Assembly: GCA_021234155.1 (NCBI GenBank)
Contig: JAJEKV010000002.1
Span: 15,413,428 to 15,477,427 of the forward strand
From: Isoetes taiwanensis
Lineage: Eukaryota > Streptophyta > Lycopodiopsida > Isoetales > Isoetaceae
DNA: 64,000 nucleotides
Direction of reading: 5' to 3'
The translations under genes were made by a program, and so were the position numbers. Below are positions 13,400-25,374 of this stretch, in pieces. The notes beneath the pieces are model-generated. The model did not search any database. It saw only the letters and a list, made by a program, of their open reading frames with translations, and was not told the DNA's origin. Each line of letters opens with the position of its first letter. The stretch's first letter is position 1.

Positions 13400-14640
13400 G
13401 CCTTTGATGCAATCAAATGATCTCATCCACTCAAATTAGGCTTGATGCAACACGCTTATAACATTATAATATAAGATAACAAGAAGATTTAGAGCATTAT
13501 ATTTAAAGTTGACATAGCAATTATAGAACTAGAAACCAAAGAAAAGCCAAGAGGAGGCGAGCCCTAAGCCATGTAGAGATGGCGCCGCATTTCATCGGTG
13601 GTTCCGAGCATCCTGCGTCGAATCAGTAATTCTTGGCGCTGGAAGTCGTGATAGTTTGTTAGGTTCTCGTGTCTGTAGCTAGGTCGATTTGTATCGAAAA
13701 ATTTTGCCAAAGATGGTTCTCGCCGCATAAATTTCCCATGCTAAGGCTCTTGGTCTCAGCTGAGATTCCCGGATGAAGCTTAAAACCAAGTGAGATGGCT
13801 TAGGAAGGAAGAGTCCTATGAAAGGGGATTGCCATGCTGGAGCCGAGATAGATGTGCAAGCTCCTTCCAACATGTGAGGCACTATGTCGAATCACTTGAG
13901 GATTTACCAACTGCAAATCTTAAGTTCACAAAAGAGAGGCATTCAATTTAACAGAGGTGAGAAGCAAGCAATTAATGCTATGGATATTGAACTCAAAGCA
14001 ATTGTTGAGGGATATGCAGGCTCTTTTTAGAGTCACCCTCAGCAGATAGGTATGTCAATTGCTCTTCCTTTCAATTCAATTCAGAGAATTGAAATTGTGT
14101 GCCAGAATCTAATTCATATTCCTTCAAGCATGTTGCAAATCCTTGGAAACAGATTCAGAAACCCTCTGCCACCAAGCGCCAGAGAGGAGGTTGCTGGCGA
14201 AGGTGATATAGATGTAGCTATCTCGAGGGGGGCAAATCCTCTATGCGCACCTTCAGACTCACCTGAGTGAAGTTAGACACCCCTAGGCTACTAAACTGCT
14301 AACATCAAGACGCCCGCCTGAGGACAATGATACAAGATCCGCTCACCACCTGTGCTTTCGGAGACCTGATTGCTTTATTGTTTGTATTCAGAGCATAAGT
14401 GCCACAGGAGATATGACACACTTGATGGATATGGTTGGAAGATACTTTTGCATTCATTGCCTCTTCCTGGGCTGCCTAGTAAAGTACTCTTATTGCTTGG
14501 AGAATGAATGTTAATGTTACGCATCTCGCAGCTACATAAGTATGGTCGCTAGCAATTATTAAGTGGCTTGAGGAGGACATGAATGGGATTGTAATGCCAA
14601 GTTCTCAAACCAACCATCTCGTGAGGGATACTCTCACAGG
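13400..14640. other. Unassigned DNA upstream of second LINE
   Basis: Short open stretches only. Positions 13,950-14,270 read in part like protein sequence on the plus strand but no family is recognised. This may be the 5' part of the LINE that follows. Confidence 0.3.
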
Positions 14641-14649
14641 GCGTCATTA

Positions 14650-16318
14650 ACAAGAAACAAGATAAGGAATCTTGGTGGTTTCAAAAAGTAAGTAGCCCGT
14701 TGCTACTAGGAGACTTTAATATGGTAGAGCAGTGCAGGATCGCCCGCCCCCGTGCAATGATTGTGCAGGGTTTCCGGAGAGGACCAATGGTCTAGGATTG
14801 TTGCAGGATTTGCCATGGTAGAGGTGCTGAGATTTGTCTTCACATGGTGCACAGGGCAGATTGGGGCGGGCGGCTCCGCTGCATGATAGATGTTATGCCT
14901 CCTCTCACACATTGGATGAAGTACCCTCTCCGTGATAGGAGCAACATTTCCACTTCCATTTCAGATCATTATCCTCAATTGTTGTGTAGCCATAATACTT
15001 CTAGTTCCCCAAACCCTCCGCATCAGTTGTTTGCCTCGAACAACCCGCTTCTTGGACAGACATGAAGTCTTCTGCCTCTATTGCTCCGGACTTGTGGCTC
15101 AATACCTTCTCTGGGAGGAATGGCAGCATGGTGGCAAAGATTGGCTAGGATTAAACGCGCTTTGCTAAGGCTTTTGTAGGTAGCGAAGTTCAGCAGGAGC
15201 AACAAGAACTCCACTTACTCTATGGAGAGTTGAAGCAGATTCGAAAGCACAACCTTCGGATGGCATCCGAGAATGCCATATTGCAAGAGATCATATCTCT
15301 AGAGAAGTCGCTAAGGAAGCTCGGTGAAGTCTGACTTACTTGGCTGGAAACAAGAGATAGAGCTCTCGTTTTCTTTAGATAGCAAAGGTCGTGATGCAAG
15401 ATCACGGCATCCCTACATTGTCGATAGTCGTGAAATTGAGGATCCCGCTGATCTCCAGAGGTATGTGCACGCACTATTTTTCAATGTTCTTGCTGCCAAA
15501 ATGTCGCATACAACAAGAAATGCGTGATCTGGTTTTGGCAGTCAGGTTTACTCCATTCCGTAATTCATCAAGGTGATAGCTTAGAACAAGAACTTCCAAG
15601 GAAGATTTAAAGAGTGTACGTATGTGCATGGCTAAGGATAAGTGGGCACCCGGCTTCGTGGTTCCCTGGCGCCTCGTCTCGACATGGATTTGAACTCTCT
15701 CCCCACCAAAGGTTAGGCTCTTAGGCAACCGGTGCACCGCCAAGATTAGGTAAAAACGTTCTCGTGTAGATTTGCCAAATTGAATTTTTGTTCTTGTTGT
15801 GGTTTCATCGAGTCCATTGAACATTGTATAGTCTTGTGCCCACATTTGCAAGCTGCACGGATTGGGTCGATCATTGTTCCTGATCGATGTGTCGCCGTAA
15901 TATACTTTTTTCATGTGTTTCCAGCCTTCATGGGTCATCTCTACAGTTGCTTTCCATCCTGTAAGGTATGGTTGGTTTGGTTGGACGGGAACGACAGCCG
16001 TTATGGATTTTTCAAGGGATTCAGCAACCTTCAGCCTTCTAGTTCCACCTAATTTCTACATAAGCTATTCCGCAGTTTTCTTGTGCTTCTATCGTCTAGA
16101 GGAGACAAAGTTTTGTATCCTGGGACGAGATATTTTGCACATTGTAAATGTATCGGGGAGTTTTGTACAGTTGATTACTAGGAGGTGATTGGAAGTTTAC
16201 GCACTAGTTTTTTAGTATGGAGGCTGAGTGTCTTGTCCCTCTCGAGGCATTCTTTTTTCCTCACTACTGCCTTGTATTGCCATTCTTTTAATATAGTGTC
16301 TCAGCTTCTTCAAAAAAA
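14650..16318 (+). mobile_element. LINE fragment lacking the RT core
   Basis: The LINE order is recognisable but shortened. LLGDFNMVE (about 14,700-14,725) and a later SDHYPQLL (about 14,965) are the endonuclease motifs. A stretch like SLEKSLRKLGEV...WLETRDRALVFF (about 15,290-15,375) is the linker found before the RT domain. The Cys/His-rich CSCCGFIESIEHCIVLCPH (about 15,790-15,845) is the zf-RVT segment found after it. Only about 400 bases separate linker and zf-RVT, so the RT domain with its YxDD box is missing. The copy ends with a short A run at 16,312-16,318. Confidence 0.65.
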
Positions 16319-16648
16319 TCCTGGGACAACATAGTAATTTTATGATCCCGGTGAAAAAGCAATAATTTCAAAGACTATATCTACCGGTATAAATGGTCAT
16401 GAATATATATTCAATCATGCGTATCTTCTGGCGCGATCATCACCGTGAAGAATATTTTGTTTCTTTGCTTTGTGCAATACTAGACATCAAAGACAAAATA
16501 GTGGCATGCTGCTCAGCATAGCGGAGTAAGAAACTGCAATATAAGACAAACACACATGATTAATTTCCAATAAATATGTTAAATTTAAATAAAATGTAGA
16601 ACTTTTAGCTCGCTAACTAATCAGCCAGTTCTTCAATCACATATGTGA

Positions 16649-17288
16649 TTATATTTCACCCCATTGAAATGTTTGTATTGATTCGATTTGATAATGTTTA
16701 TATGTCCCAATGATTTCAAACATCCATGCCTCAGTTCGATGGTTGCCATCCCAGCAAAGAAACATTCTTCCACAAAAATCTGACCAATCCTTATTATTTA
16801 CCAATGACTCTTCAAATTCCTTATTCACTTCTTGCCAAGTATGGGTCCCAATCATCAATGTCTTCATTACACTAGTCACTAAAATAACATGACCTTTTGT
16901 TGTAGCCATTGACAAAGTGAAGTGCCCCTTAGATTTCACATAACCATCCTGACTAAAGGTATCTCTTAGTATTTGCGCTCTTGTACCCACTTTGTGGACC
17001 TCCTCATTCCTAATTCGACATAAAGGAATCATGATGGGTGGTTCTGTATCCCACTTTAATGCCAGTGCATCCAAGGTTTCTGAAATCACTTCGATAGTAA
17101 AAGAAGCAGATAAGTCACCAAGAACACCCTCATCAGATTCTGAACTCTTTCCTTCTTTCTGGCCACTTTCTTTAAGTTTGATTCTGTCTGCTCTGCATAG
17201 CACTTCTTGCCCTTTTTTTAATATCAACAATCTTATTTGTTGACCTTTCTATTAGCCCAAGTGGATTTGCACTAGATTCAAATGACAT
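16649..17288 (-). pseudogene. Island E3 minus-strand protein, weakly ParB-like
   Basis: Single-exon frame of about 210 residues, starting MSFESSANPLGLIERS at 17,288. It is interrupted once by a length change in a 7-A run near 17,220, after which it stays open to a stop at 16,649. The only suggestive motif is near the C-terminus: LCWDGNHRTEAWM, preceded by ILRDTFSQDGYVKSKG. An (x)GNHRxxA turn after a strand is typical of the ParB/sulfiredoxin-like fold. That resemblance is by eye only. It sits beside another minus-strand coding stretch and faces away from the 64-bp palindrome repeat at 18.55-18.96 kb. The product is otherwise unknown. Confidence 0.4.
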
Positions 17289-17387
17289 GTTGGTCTGAGG
17301 GATATGTATGGCACTGGCTATGTCCATTTCTATAAGCATATAATTTCCTCATCTACTTACCCTCTGATGCCACCAAGACCCACAAAC

Positions 17388-17760
17388 CTACGACTTGATG
17401 TCCACCTTGTCGGCTTTTCCAGACCACCAATCAATAATTTCATGATAAATATCTTCTGCAATTTCAATAGTTTCTTCATTTCTCCATTTCCTACATAGGT
17501 CCAGATGCTGCAATCGATAGGCCACATAAATGTATTTATTTGTATGTCGTTGCATGCACTGCTCAAAACAAAATTGACATGAGCACTCTCCACCTAAAAT
17601 CTCTTGACCATTGTTGAACACATCTCGTACTGTTGTCCACTTAGCCTGCTCTTCATCGGCCATGAATTTCCTAAATTCAGCTGCTGGAAAACCTTTGCTC
17701 TCCATCACCTTATTTAGTTTTGCCCAAAATATCTCTGTGCAATGTAATCTTCAGTATATA
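17388..17760 (-). CDS. Island E3 minus-strand coding stretch, unknown function
   Basis: An open frame of at least 115 codons with normal amino-acid composition. It reads from about 17,752 (CTEIFWAKLNKVMESKGF) through a cysteine cluster (GGECSCQFCFEQCMQRH, about 17,525-17,590) to DIYHEIIDWWSGKADKVDI near 17,390. The CxCxxCxxxC pattern could bind zinc. No start codon context is decisive, and the frame may be one exon of a longer gene that includes the protein at 16.65-17.29 kb. The family is not recognised. Confidence 0.45.
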
Positions 17761-18563
17761 AAACAAGGCAACTTACTTTGGATCATAGACATAATACCCT
17801 AAGGTTTTCCAAGTGGGAATACCTTTCACATGATCGGGTGAAACCCACTGACACGTGGCCCTATTCACTAAATCTATCAAAACTTAGGTCCACAGTGGAT
17901 ATCTTGAATGTATATTATCTTTCATTCTCGTCATCATGTAATTGGTAGGGAAACACTGAACCATGGAAGCACTGGTATCTGCTATGTTGTCTCAGATATA
18001 AAATGCTATCGTGATCTTGAAAAATGCATTTTGTTATACTTTTAAGGTTGTATATTCATTATGTCCTTATAAAGTTCTATATCTTTGAAGTTGTATATCC
18101 TTGTAAATACTTAAAGTTGTATATCTTGACATGAAAAAATAAAGGGTTCGATTTACACATCTACCATTTTCCACATCCTATTTGCCCAACTTTATATGTT
18201 TATTTTATCTCACGGCTTGCCATGGTTAAAAGTACCTTTATCTTTGTATCTTATCCTACGATTTGTTTTTTATGTTTTTACAGTTTGCCTTATTCCATAG
18301 TTTCGGCCAACTCTTTAGGCAATTCTTTTCCATATTTGCCCAACTGATATGTTCAATAAAATGGCCCCACATTTGCCCAACTTTTTTCTACATTCTCGCC
18401 GCCCTAGCATTGGCTGCCAGCCTATGGTTAAAAATCCGAATTCGCTTTCAAAGAATTGGTTTGGAGTCTGGCTCTTGCTGCAAGAAGAAACATCTTCAAA
18501 TAGTGTAAGTCTTTGCATATAAGGTTCTTGTCTCAATAGAAACACATAAAAATGTGTTGAATT

Positions 18564-18957
18564 CCAAGGGGACGGCACCGTTTGTCTCATTCTAAATACA
18601 ATGTGCTTAGTTGCAAGGAACAACACCGTTGTTTAATTTTTGTCTCATCCTATAATACATTAAATATGCTTATAATTGAAAGGGGACGGCACCGTTCCCT
18701 TAGTTTTTGTCTGATTCTAAATGCATAAAATGTGCTGATTTCAAAGGGGACGACACCATTGCTTTATTTTCTCCTGAATTGGAAGACATAAAATATTCTT
18801 CATTGCAAGGGGACGGCAATGCTGCCTTGATTTTTCTCAGAAGTTAAATGCATGAAATTTCTTTCATCCTAAGGGGACGGCACCATTGCCTTATTTTTTC
18901 TTAGCTTTCAATGTCAAAATATTTTTCCCTTTCACAAGGGCACGACATGGTTGGCTT
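18564..18957. repeat. 64-bp tandem repeat carrying a palindromic core (P3)
   Basis: The core AAGGGGACGGCACCGT and variants recurs at about 18,566, 18,615, 18,679, 18,744, 18,808, 18,871 and 18,936, with a weak copy near 19,053. Spacing is 63-65 bases apart from the first step (49). Between cores the text TTTTTGTCT-ATTCTAAATGCATAAAATGTGCT is also shared. The core is an imperfect inverted repeat (AAGG..ACGG / CCGT..CCTT). The array lies between the minus-strand genes at 16.6-17.8 kb and the plus-strand gene at 19.3-20.5 kb, so it occupies a divergent control region. Confidence 0.75.
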
Positions 18958-19359
18958 GGTTCTACCATTCTATTCTTATTCCTTTTCAAGCTTAAAATTT
19001 AAGATTCCTATGTTAATCCACCTCTTATTCCTTTTGAAGCTTTGATTTAAGATTAAAAGGGGACAACAAAGATGATGTTACACAATTGATTTTTAAATAT
19101 TAGGCTTTAATCAAATGAGCTGCGGGTATATTGTTTTTTCCTCTTTTATGTTGTAATTCTTGCAGTGTTGTCTATTGGTATAGTAGAAATGAGAAAGAGT
19201 CAGCAAGATTTGCTACTAGATTTGTCACTTTTAGAAAAAGCCAAGAGGTCATCAATGCGATAATCAAGTTTTACGCCCAATCTATACCCAAAGTCGGGCT
19301 AGCAGCTGTCCTAACTGTATGATGCATGCTTATTTGATACGAATGCTACCCGCAAAGTT

Positions 19360-20510
19360 CTAAATATGCCAGTTGAGTGGTAGATACTTGGGAACATGGC
19401 CTAACGTTTCAAATCTGTTGGGAAGATTAGAAAGAAGTGTTGACTCTGGAATAAGCCTTATGCAAAGAGTTAATGTAATTAACAAACAAGTGTCTAGGAG
19501 TGGAATGCCAGAACATAATCCTGGATCTGGTGGTAATAATCGAACCATCCTAAGAAAGATATCCACAATCACTAATTCTGAAGCAGGAAGTCACCATCCA
19601 GATAAGGTAACCCACACTATGTCGCATTCAATAATTGATGATTCAGCGAGAAGGACAATACATTTTGGTAGTCCACAAATTAGAGTCATAGAAGTAGATA
19701 TACATCAGCTAGTTGGGCCTTGAGGACACTTATTGGAAGTGAGGTGAAATGTATGGGTCAAGTTTCTAGAACTGGCTCCTTCTTTTTATGGGATCAGAAA
19801 CATCGAAATGGAGAGCAAGAACAAATGATGTGGTTTTATTCAATGAATGTGTAGCAGACATGGTATCATGATTATAGTATTGCCGGTGCTCTTAATAGAC
19901 CCGATAGTTGGCCAGTGCCTATAGGAGTCAACATAAAGAATGAAGAATTGCGAGTGTTGATGAGTAACAGATTTGAGGTGAGAGGGTTCTCATCCACATC
20001 CAATCAGTATCCCATTGATATTTTTTCTGATGCACCTTAGCAAGTAGCTTCGTCAGAGTTAGAAATGGAAAGCCTGTGAATAAAAGAGCTAGATTGAGTA
20101 ATGATGAAGATGTGAATCTAGAGCGAAACTTTGACATGGAAACAGAGGGTGTTAGGAAATAGATTATAACAGGCAGAAATCGTGTAATTTTTGAGTTTAG
20201 AAGGGATGCCGACATTTACAAAATTGAGGTTAGTGCACACTCTAAATGTAGTTATTCAAAATTCATGAAACATGATTGCAAGGGTAGATTCCTACTGTAT
20301 AAGCACATGTGTTATGTCTACAACAAGGTGTTAGGACATAATCCAAAAGATAATAAGGAGGTGATCTGGGCAAAGATTGATGGATGCCGACCGCAATGCC
20401 TGTGTGCTGACTAAATTCTTTAAAAGTAATTTTGTATCTGGTAAAGAAGCAGACAACATCAAATTTTTGGTGTAAACTGTTCAAGATATCATCATATGAA
20501 ATATGATTCA
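19360..20510 (+). pseudogene. SWIM-type zinc-finger protein remnant
   Basis: Plus-strand coding pieces. A first exon-like stretch (19,370-19,605) ends at a plausible donor (AAG/gtaacc). A second runs from about 19,825 (WFYSMNV...) to about 20,000. A third at 20,140-20,400 contains HSKCSYSKFMKHDC...LLYKHMCYVYNKVLG. The last matches the SWIM pattern CxC...CxH followed by the VLG/NP and VIW words usual in SWIM proteins. The second and third zinc ligands are Tyr (TAT) instead of Cys (TGT), and several in-frame stops occur, so the copy looks inactive. SWIM fingers occur in transposase-related and ubiquitin-ligase proteins. Which applies here is not decided. Confidence 0.55.
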
Positions 20511-20914
20511 TTTTAAGTTTTATTTGAAAAGTTTTCCCAATATTGATGAATGAAATAAAAGGAATGCGCGAATATTTCTTACAACGAAAACATGGTTCGA
20601 AAAAACATAAAAAAAAGTCGGACTCATTAACCCGAGAATAGTTGGGGAGGCCGAAGACAAGGCATTAAGCTTGGAGGAGGCACCAACAACCCCGGGGCAG
20701 AAACAACAAGCTTACAACGGGAAAGCAACAGGGCCATATCAGCTAAGGCAAGCATCCTCCACACCAGCAGGGCACCAGTATCAGGGAAAGACGGATAGGA
20801 AAGGATCTTAGGGGGAACAGAGGCAGCAGGGAGGCCCGGGGAAATCAGTGAAATTCTTTTTAGACATTATCCCGAAGGAAAAGAGGGAGGACTGCATAAA
20901 GAAGAAGCTATTTT

Positions 20915-21330
20915 TTAGGGCTTCCAGCTGGGTCATTGTACACATGATTGCCCCTTCGTAATGCAAGCAGCACTGACATAGCTCATTGATTGGAAGCCAC
21001 CAACGGAAGTGGACGACGATGAAGACCCCAGGAACCACAAGACTACATAGAAGGTGAATGCAGAATTTGTGTAGCTATTGAGTCAGGTGATGTCAAAAAT
21101 CCATCCACGGTTATTTTGGCAGAGGGCATCATTGATAGTAAGCCCTACATAGTCCTCATAGATACAGGTAGTTCGCACAACTTTGCTTCTCCCAAATTGG
21201 TTGCCTTAATGAAGAGTAAGACCCTTAAGTCCAAACCCAGGCCGATCAGTATGGCAAGTGGTGCAATTCACCACACCAAGGAAAAGAGAATCAACTTTGA
21301 TATAGACCTTAGTGGAACCAAATAGGCTAT
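20915..21330 (+). pseudogene. Gypsy gag zinc knuckle and aspartic protease
   Basis: Around 20,920-20,965 the plus strand reads GFQLGHCTHDCPF, the second half of a CCHC knuckle whose first Cys region is damaged by a stop. From 21,116 an open frame carries the retroviral-type aspartic protease motif LIDTGSSHNFASPKL, with the catalytic DTG at about 21,161-21,169. The frame ends in a stop at 21,323-21,325. Confidence 0.8.
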
Positions 21331-21408
21331 GGGGGCCGAGGTAATGGATACTGGTAAATATGACCTCATAGTGGGAATGGAGTTCTTGAAGTTTAGCTGC
21401 TAAAACCC

Positions 21409-22650
21409 ATGATTGATCAGCGCATAAGCACGAGATTTAACATCACAAAGACTCGATGGGAACCGCTGGTAATCAGCTGTAAGGTGGTCCTTTCAGCCAT
21501 GCAGTGTATATATTTGAGGCAATTGCACAAAAACATAATGAAGGACAAGGTGGAATATGTCCTTAGGCTAGAGCCAATCGAGATGGGTCAGGAAAAGCAA
21601 AGGGAGCCAAGCTTGAACCAGTTGCCCAGGCCAGTAACAAGGCTAATCAAAGAGTTCCATGATGTGTTTCCGGATGAAATCCGTCAATTACCACCCTATA
21701 GAGGTGTGGAGTGTGAGATCACACTAGCACCAGATGTAAAACCTACCAGCAAGGTTGCCTACAGGATGAGTCCCCCAGAGCTAGTTGAGCTCAAGAAGCA
21801 ATTACAAGAATTGCTTGAGCTCGGATACCTCAGGGCAAGCGTATCACCCTTTGGGGCACCCATTCTCTTTGTGAAGAAGAAGGATAGAAGTCTAAGAATG
21901 TGTATAGACTACCATCAATTGAACAAGCATACGGTAGAGAACAAATATACCTTGCCTAGGGCAGATAACTTGATGGATCAACTCCAAGGAGCAAAAGTCT
22001 TTTCCAAGATAGACCTGAGATCAGGATACCATCAGATAAGAATCAAGGAATAAGACATTCATAAGTCCGCATTTAGAATGTTGTATGGGCACTATGAATT
22101 TACAGTTATGCCTTTCAGCTTGTCAAATGCTCCAACGATGTTCATGAGGCTAATGAACAACATCTTCAGAGAGTTCTTGCATGAGTTCGTCATCATCTTT
22201 TTCGATGACATTCTAATCTATAGCAAGTCTATGGAATAACATGTCTTGCAATTGAGGAAAATATTAGAAAAGTTAAGACGACATCGTTTGTAGGGCAAAC
22301 TTTCAAAATGTCACTTTGCAACAAGTAGAGTGGAATATGTGGGACATGTGGTTACAGCAGAGGGAATCTCAACAGAACCAATAAAAATAGAAGCCGTAGT
22401 GGATTGGCCAGCACCAAAGAATGTCTCAAACGTGAGAAGTTTCCTTGGCTTGGTGGGCTACTACCGCAAATTTGTAAAGGACTTCGCTAAGTGGGCGTCC
22501 CCTTTGTCGGACCTCACTAAAAATAAGAAGGTAAAAGATTGGGTGGCACATTGGCTCGAGAATGTCCAACCTTTCTTTGAAAAGCTCAAGAAAGCCTTGA
22601 CAACAGCAGCACCACGTCACCCCACCGTGACTCAAGCAAGGATAAGTTAG
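21409..22650 (+). pseudogene. Gypsy reverse transcriptase
   Basis: The domain starts with the EFHDVFPDE entry segment (about 21,650), followed by [43 protein letters not shown] and [12 protein letters not shown]. The catalytic FFDDILIYS lies at about 22,198-22,224. It continues with VEYVGHVVTAEGI and VRSFLGLVGYYRKFVKDFA. In-frame stops at about 22,051 and 22,237 split it into three frames. The motifs are canonical Ty3/gypsy RT and the copy cannot encode one continuous protein. Confidence 0.9.
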
Positions 22651-22659
22651 AAGCAACCG

Positions 22660-24010
22660 ATGCTAGTGTTTGGCAAATGTGGAGTTCTATGCAAGAAGGA
22701 AGAGTGGTAACCTATGACTCCAAGAAATGAACGACTTGTTAACGTTATCCAACACATGATCAAGAACTCCTCGCCTATAGTAAGAGTCTTCTATTTGGAG
22801 GCACTACCTGCTTGGTAGAAATTCCAGCTTGGATACAGATCATCAAAGCTCAATATATATATTTTAATGATCCAATTTCAACTTGAGGCAAAGGCTTATG
22901 GATGGAGTTCCTCAAGAGTATGACTTTGAGATAGTCTATAAGCTAGGTAAATTAAATATGGTTGTTGACTCTCTCTCGCAGCCATTGGAGACTCGAGTGC
23001 ATTGCAACGCCATCTTGTGTAGTGATTTCAGCAAAACGATTGGAGAGGTCTTGCCTTCAAGTAATGAATTCAAGGAAATATGGCTAGTCTTTGCAAAGAG
23101 GCATGGACAGATAAAGAAAGAGAAGCTTATAAAGGATATAAGAGAAGCGCAACCTTTCTACCATATGACAAACTTTGTGTCCTCAATCATCAGGAGTAAG
23201 GAAGTTAATTTTTCAAGGATAATTACAATAGCCCAATAGTCGGCCATGCAGATTCATGAAACCTACTTCAAATAAAAGTAGCTACTTGCTATCCGCATGA
23301 AGAAGGAGATAGCCAACTACATTTGGCAATGTCACGGCCACACCGAGCAATCCTGGAATTTGGGAATCTTGGAACCCTTGGCAGTGTCAACTGCTAAGCC
23401 GCTAAGTGGAAGGTTGTGAGCATGGATTTTATAACCGGACTCCCAAGAACAACAAGAGGCCATCATGCCTTAATGGTAGTCGTCGACGAATCATCTAAGA
23501 TGGCTCACTTTTTGCCATGTCGAACCACGGATACTTCGTTAGATACCGCCTTGCTGTTTGCAAAAGAAATATTTAGATTACATGGGATGCCAGAGAAATT
23601 ATATCCGATAGGGATCCCAAGTTCATAAATGCCTTTTGGAAGGACTTCTTCAATACAATCCGCATCAAGTTATTATGAGCACGACTTATCATCCCCAAAC
23701 TGACGGTCAAAACTGAAAGCACCAACCGTGATTCTAGAAGATATGTTGAGAAGCTACGTGTGGAACAAGCAATCCAAATGGGGTGACTATATTTACTTGG
23801 TAGAATTTGCTTATAATAGTACCAAGAAGGAATCTTCACAAATGTCCCCCGTTACGATTAACTATGGTTATCAATGTTGACACTGCACACTCTGGCATAA
23901 TCCAGTTGTCTAAAGTGGAAGCCAACAAATGTTGTGGGATATGCAAAGAATTAGTGGAAGAGGTTAGAGGCTATCTTCTGCAGCAAGACAACAAAAGAGT
24001 ATAGCCTATT
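22660..24010 (+). pseudogene. Gypsy RNase H end and integrase
   Basis: EYDFEIVYKLGKLNMVVDSLSQ (about 22,915-22,980) is the end of the RNase H/tether region. An integrase zinc-binding remnant lies at about 23,260-23,345. The core begins at 23,418 with MDFITGLPRTTRGHHALMVVVD and continues in other frames with a HPQTDGQ-like word (about 23,690) and LVEFAYNSTKKESS (about 23,800). Multiple frame shifts are present. No chromodomain follows. Confidence 0.8.
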
Positions 24011-25360
24011 GCCATAGAACGCATATGAGTTCCAAGTTGGGGATAGTGTCATTTAAGATCAAGGTAAAACAAACAAAACTTCAAATTGAGAATTGTAAAG
24101 AAGTTTGGTTCTTAAGATGTGGCTTAGACCTTTCAAGATCCGAGCAAGTAGGAATCAAGTTTACAAGCCTCGAATTTGCCATCCCATCTCAAAAGTCCAC
24201 AAAGCCTTCCAATGCAGTTTCCATTAAAAGAGGCACACCCAAACCTGCAGGAGGTCTCTGGAGACTCCAATCTGTTGAGATGGATGAGAAGCAAATCAAG
24301 ATAAGTCAAGTGAGCAATTCTAGATAAGGCATTAAGAAGGCAAGAAGGTCACAGCTCTTTTCAATATTTGGTCATGGAAGTACTTGCCCATGGAAGATGC
24401 AACTTGGATATTGAAGCAAGATTTAGAAGCAATATCCGATTTCATGGCTACCCGCCAGCCTAAGCCATCACCGGAATTGGTCAAAGCCAACCTGGCTGTG
24501 TGCTTTAGCTAAGCTTGGTATGTCCTAGTGTAGGAGGCCGGAAGGCATATGCATTCAGGCTAGTAGGGTGGTATATGCAGAATCTTGAGTGCGTGTAATG
24601 ATGAGATACCTCCAGGGCTTCTAGGTCAACACACCAGCAGTGTGCATGACCAGAAGGGTCATGTGAGAGGAGAGCAAGATGGTGGGCGATGATGAGACTA
24701 TCATTTGATGATCTCTACGCCAATGCATGCAGCACGCGCACATGACCATAGGAGGTCATGTAGAGGTCTCGAGTGATCATGTGCTATGATGGATCGTGGA
24801 GATGTTCCCTAGCTTAAACCCCTAAGGCATGAAGAATCAAGGTGTACGGATCAAAGGGATCTTGTACAAGGTAACACCCGACAAGGGCACGATAGGATCA
24901 TCCTAAATAGTCCTTAAGCTCAAATCATATGGGCCATGATCGAGTGCAAGGTAGTGAGTAGGTAACCTTGAGCTAGTAGTTCGCTCATGGAGTGTCGTGG
25001 GTGGTCCCCTAAAACCACAAACTCAAGAACTAAATCCAATATAATATGCTACGTGATGCGTGCCGCTGAAGGAGCATGGATGAGGGAGCACATTATTTAG
25101 AAGACACAGAGCCAAAGTTTGTAGACTTAGCTATGAACTCCTAATAGCGCTTATAATAATCTATGGTTATATTGTATACAAGTAATGACTTATGAAGGCT
25201 ATATAATTTTGTATGTGTAAAATATAGCCTATATGCACGCATAAGTAGCTAATAACAAGCTGATCTCTTTGCACAAAGTTAAGCCTTGCCCATGTGTGTG
25301 ATCTTTGTGGTTAGTATTGTGTTCTGCCACCTTAGCATGATGCTAAGGACAACATTATCC

Positions 25361-25374
25361 TAAGTGGGGGAGAA
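25361..25374 (+). other. Polypurine tract next to 3' LTR
   Basis: The run AAGTGGGGGAGAA ends directly at TGTGACATTCTCC, the expected start (TG) of the 3' LTR. This purine run is the usual plus-strand primer site of Ty3/gypsy elements. Confidence 0.75.

Noticed and set aside
22426-23839. Minus-strand frames of 76-88 codons across the gypsy RT and integrase
   Set aside because: They are shadows of the plus-strand gypsy domains, whose motifs are unmistakable.
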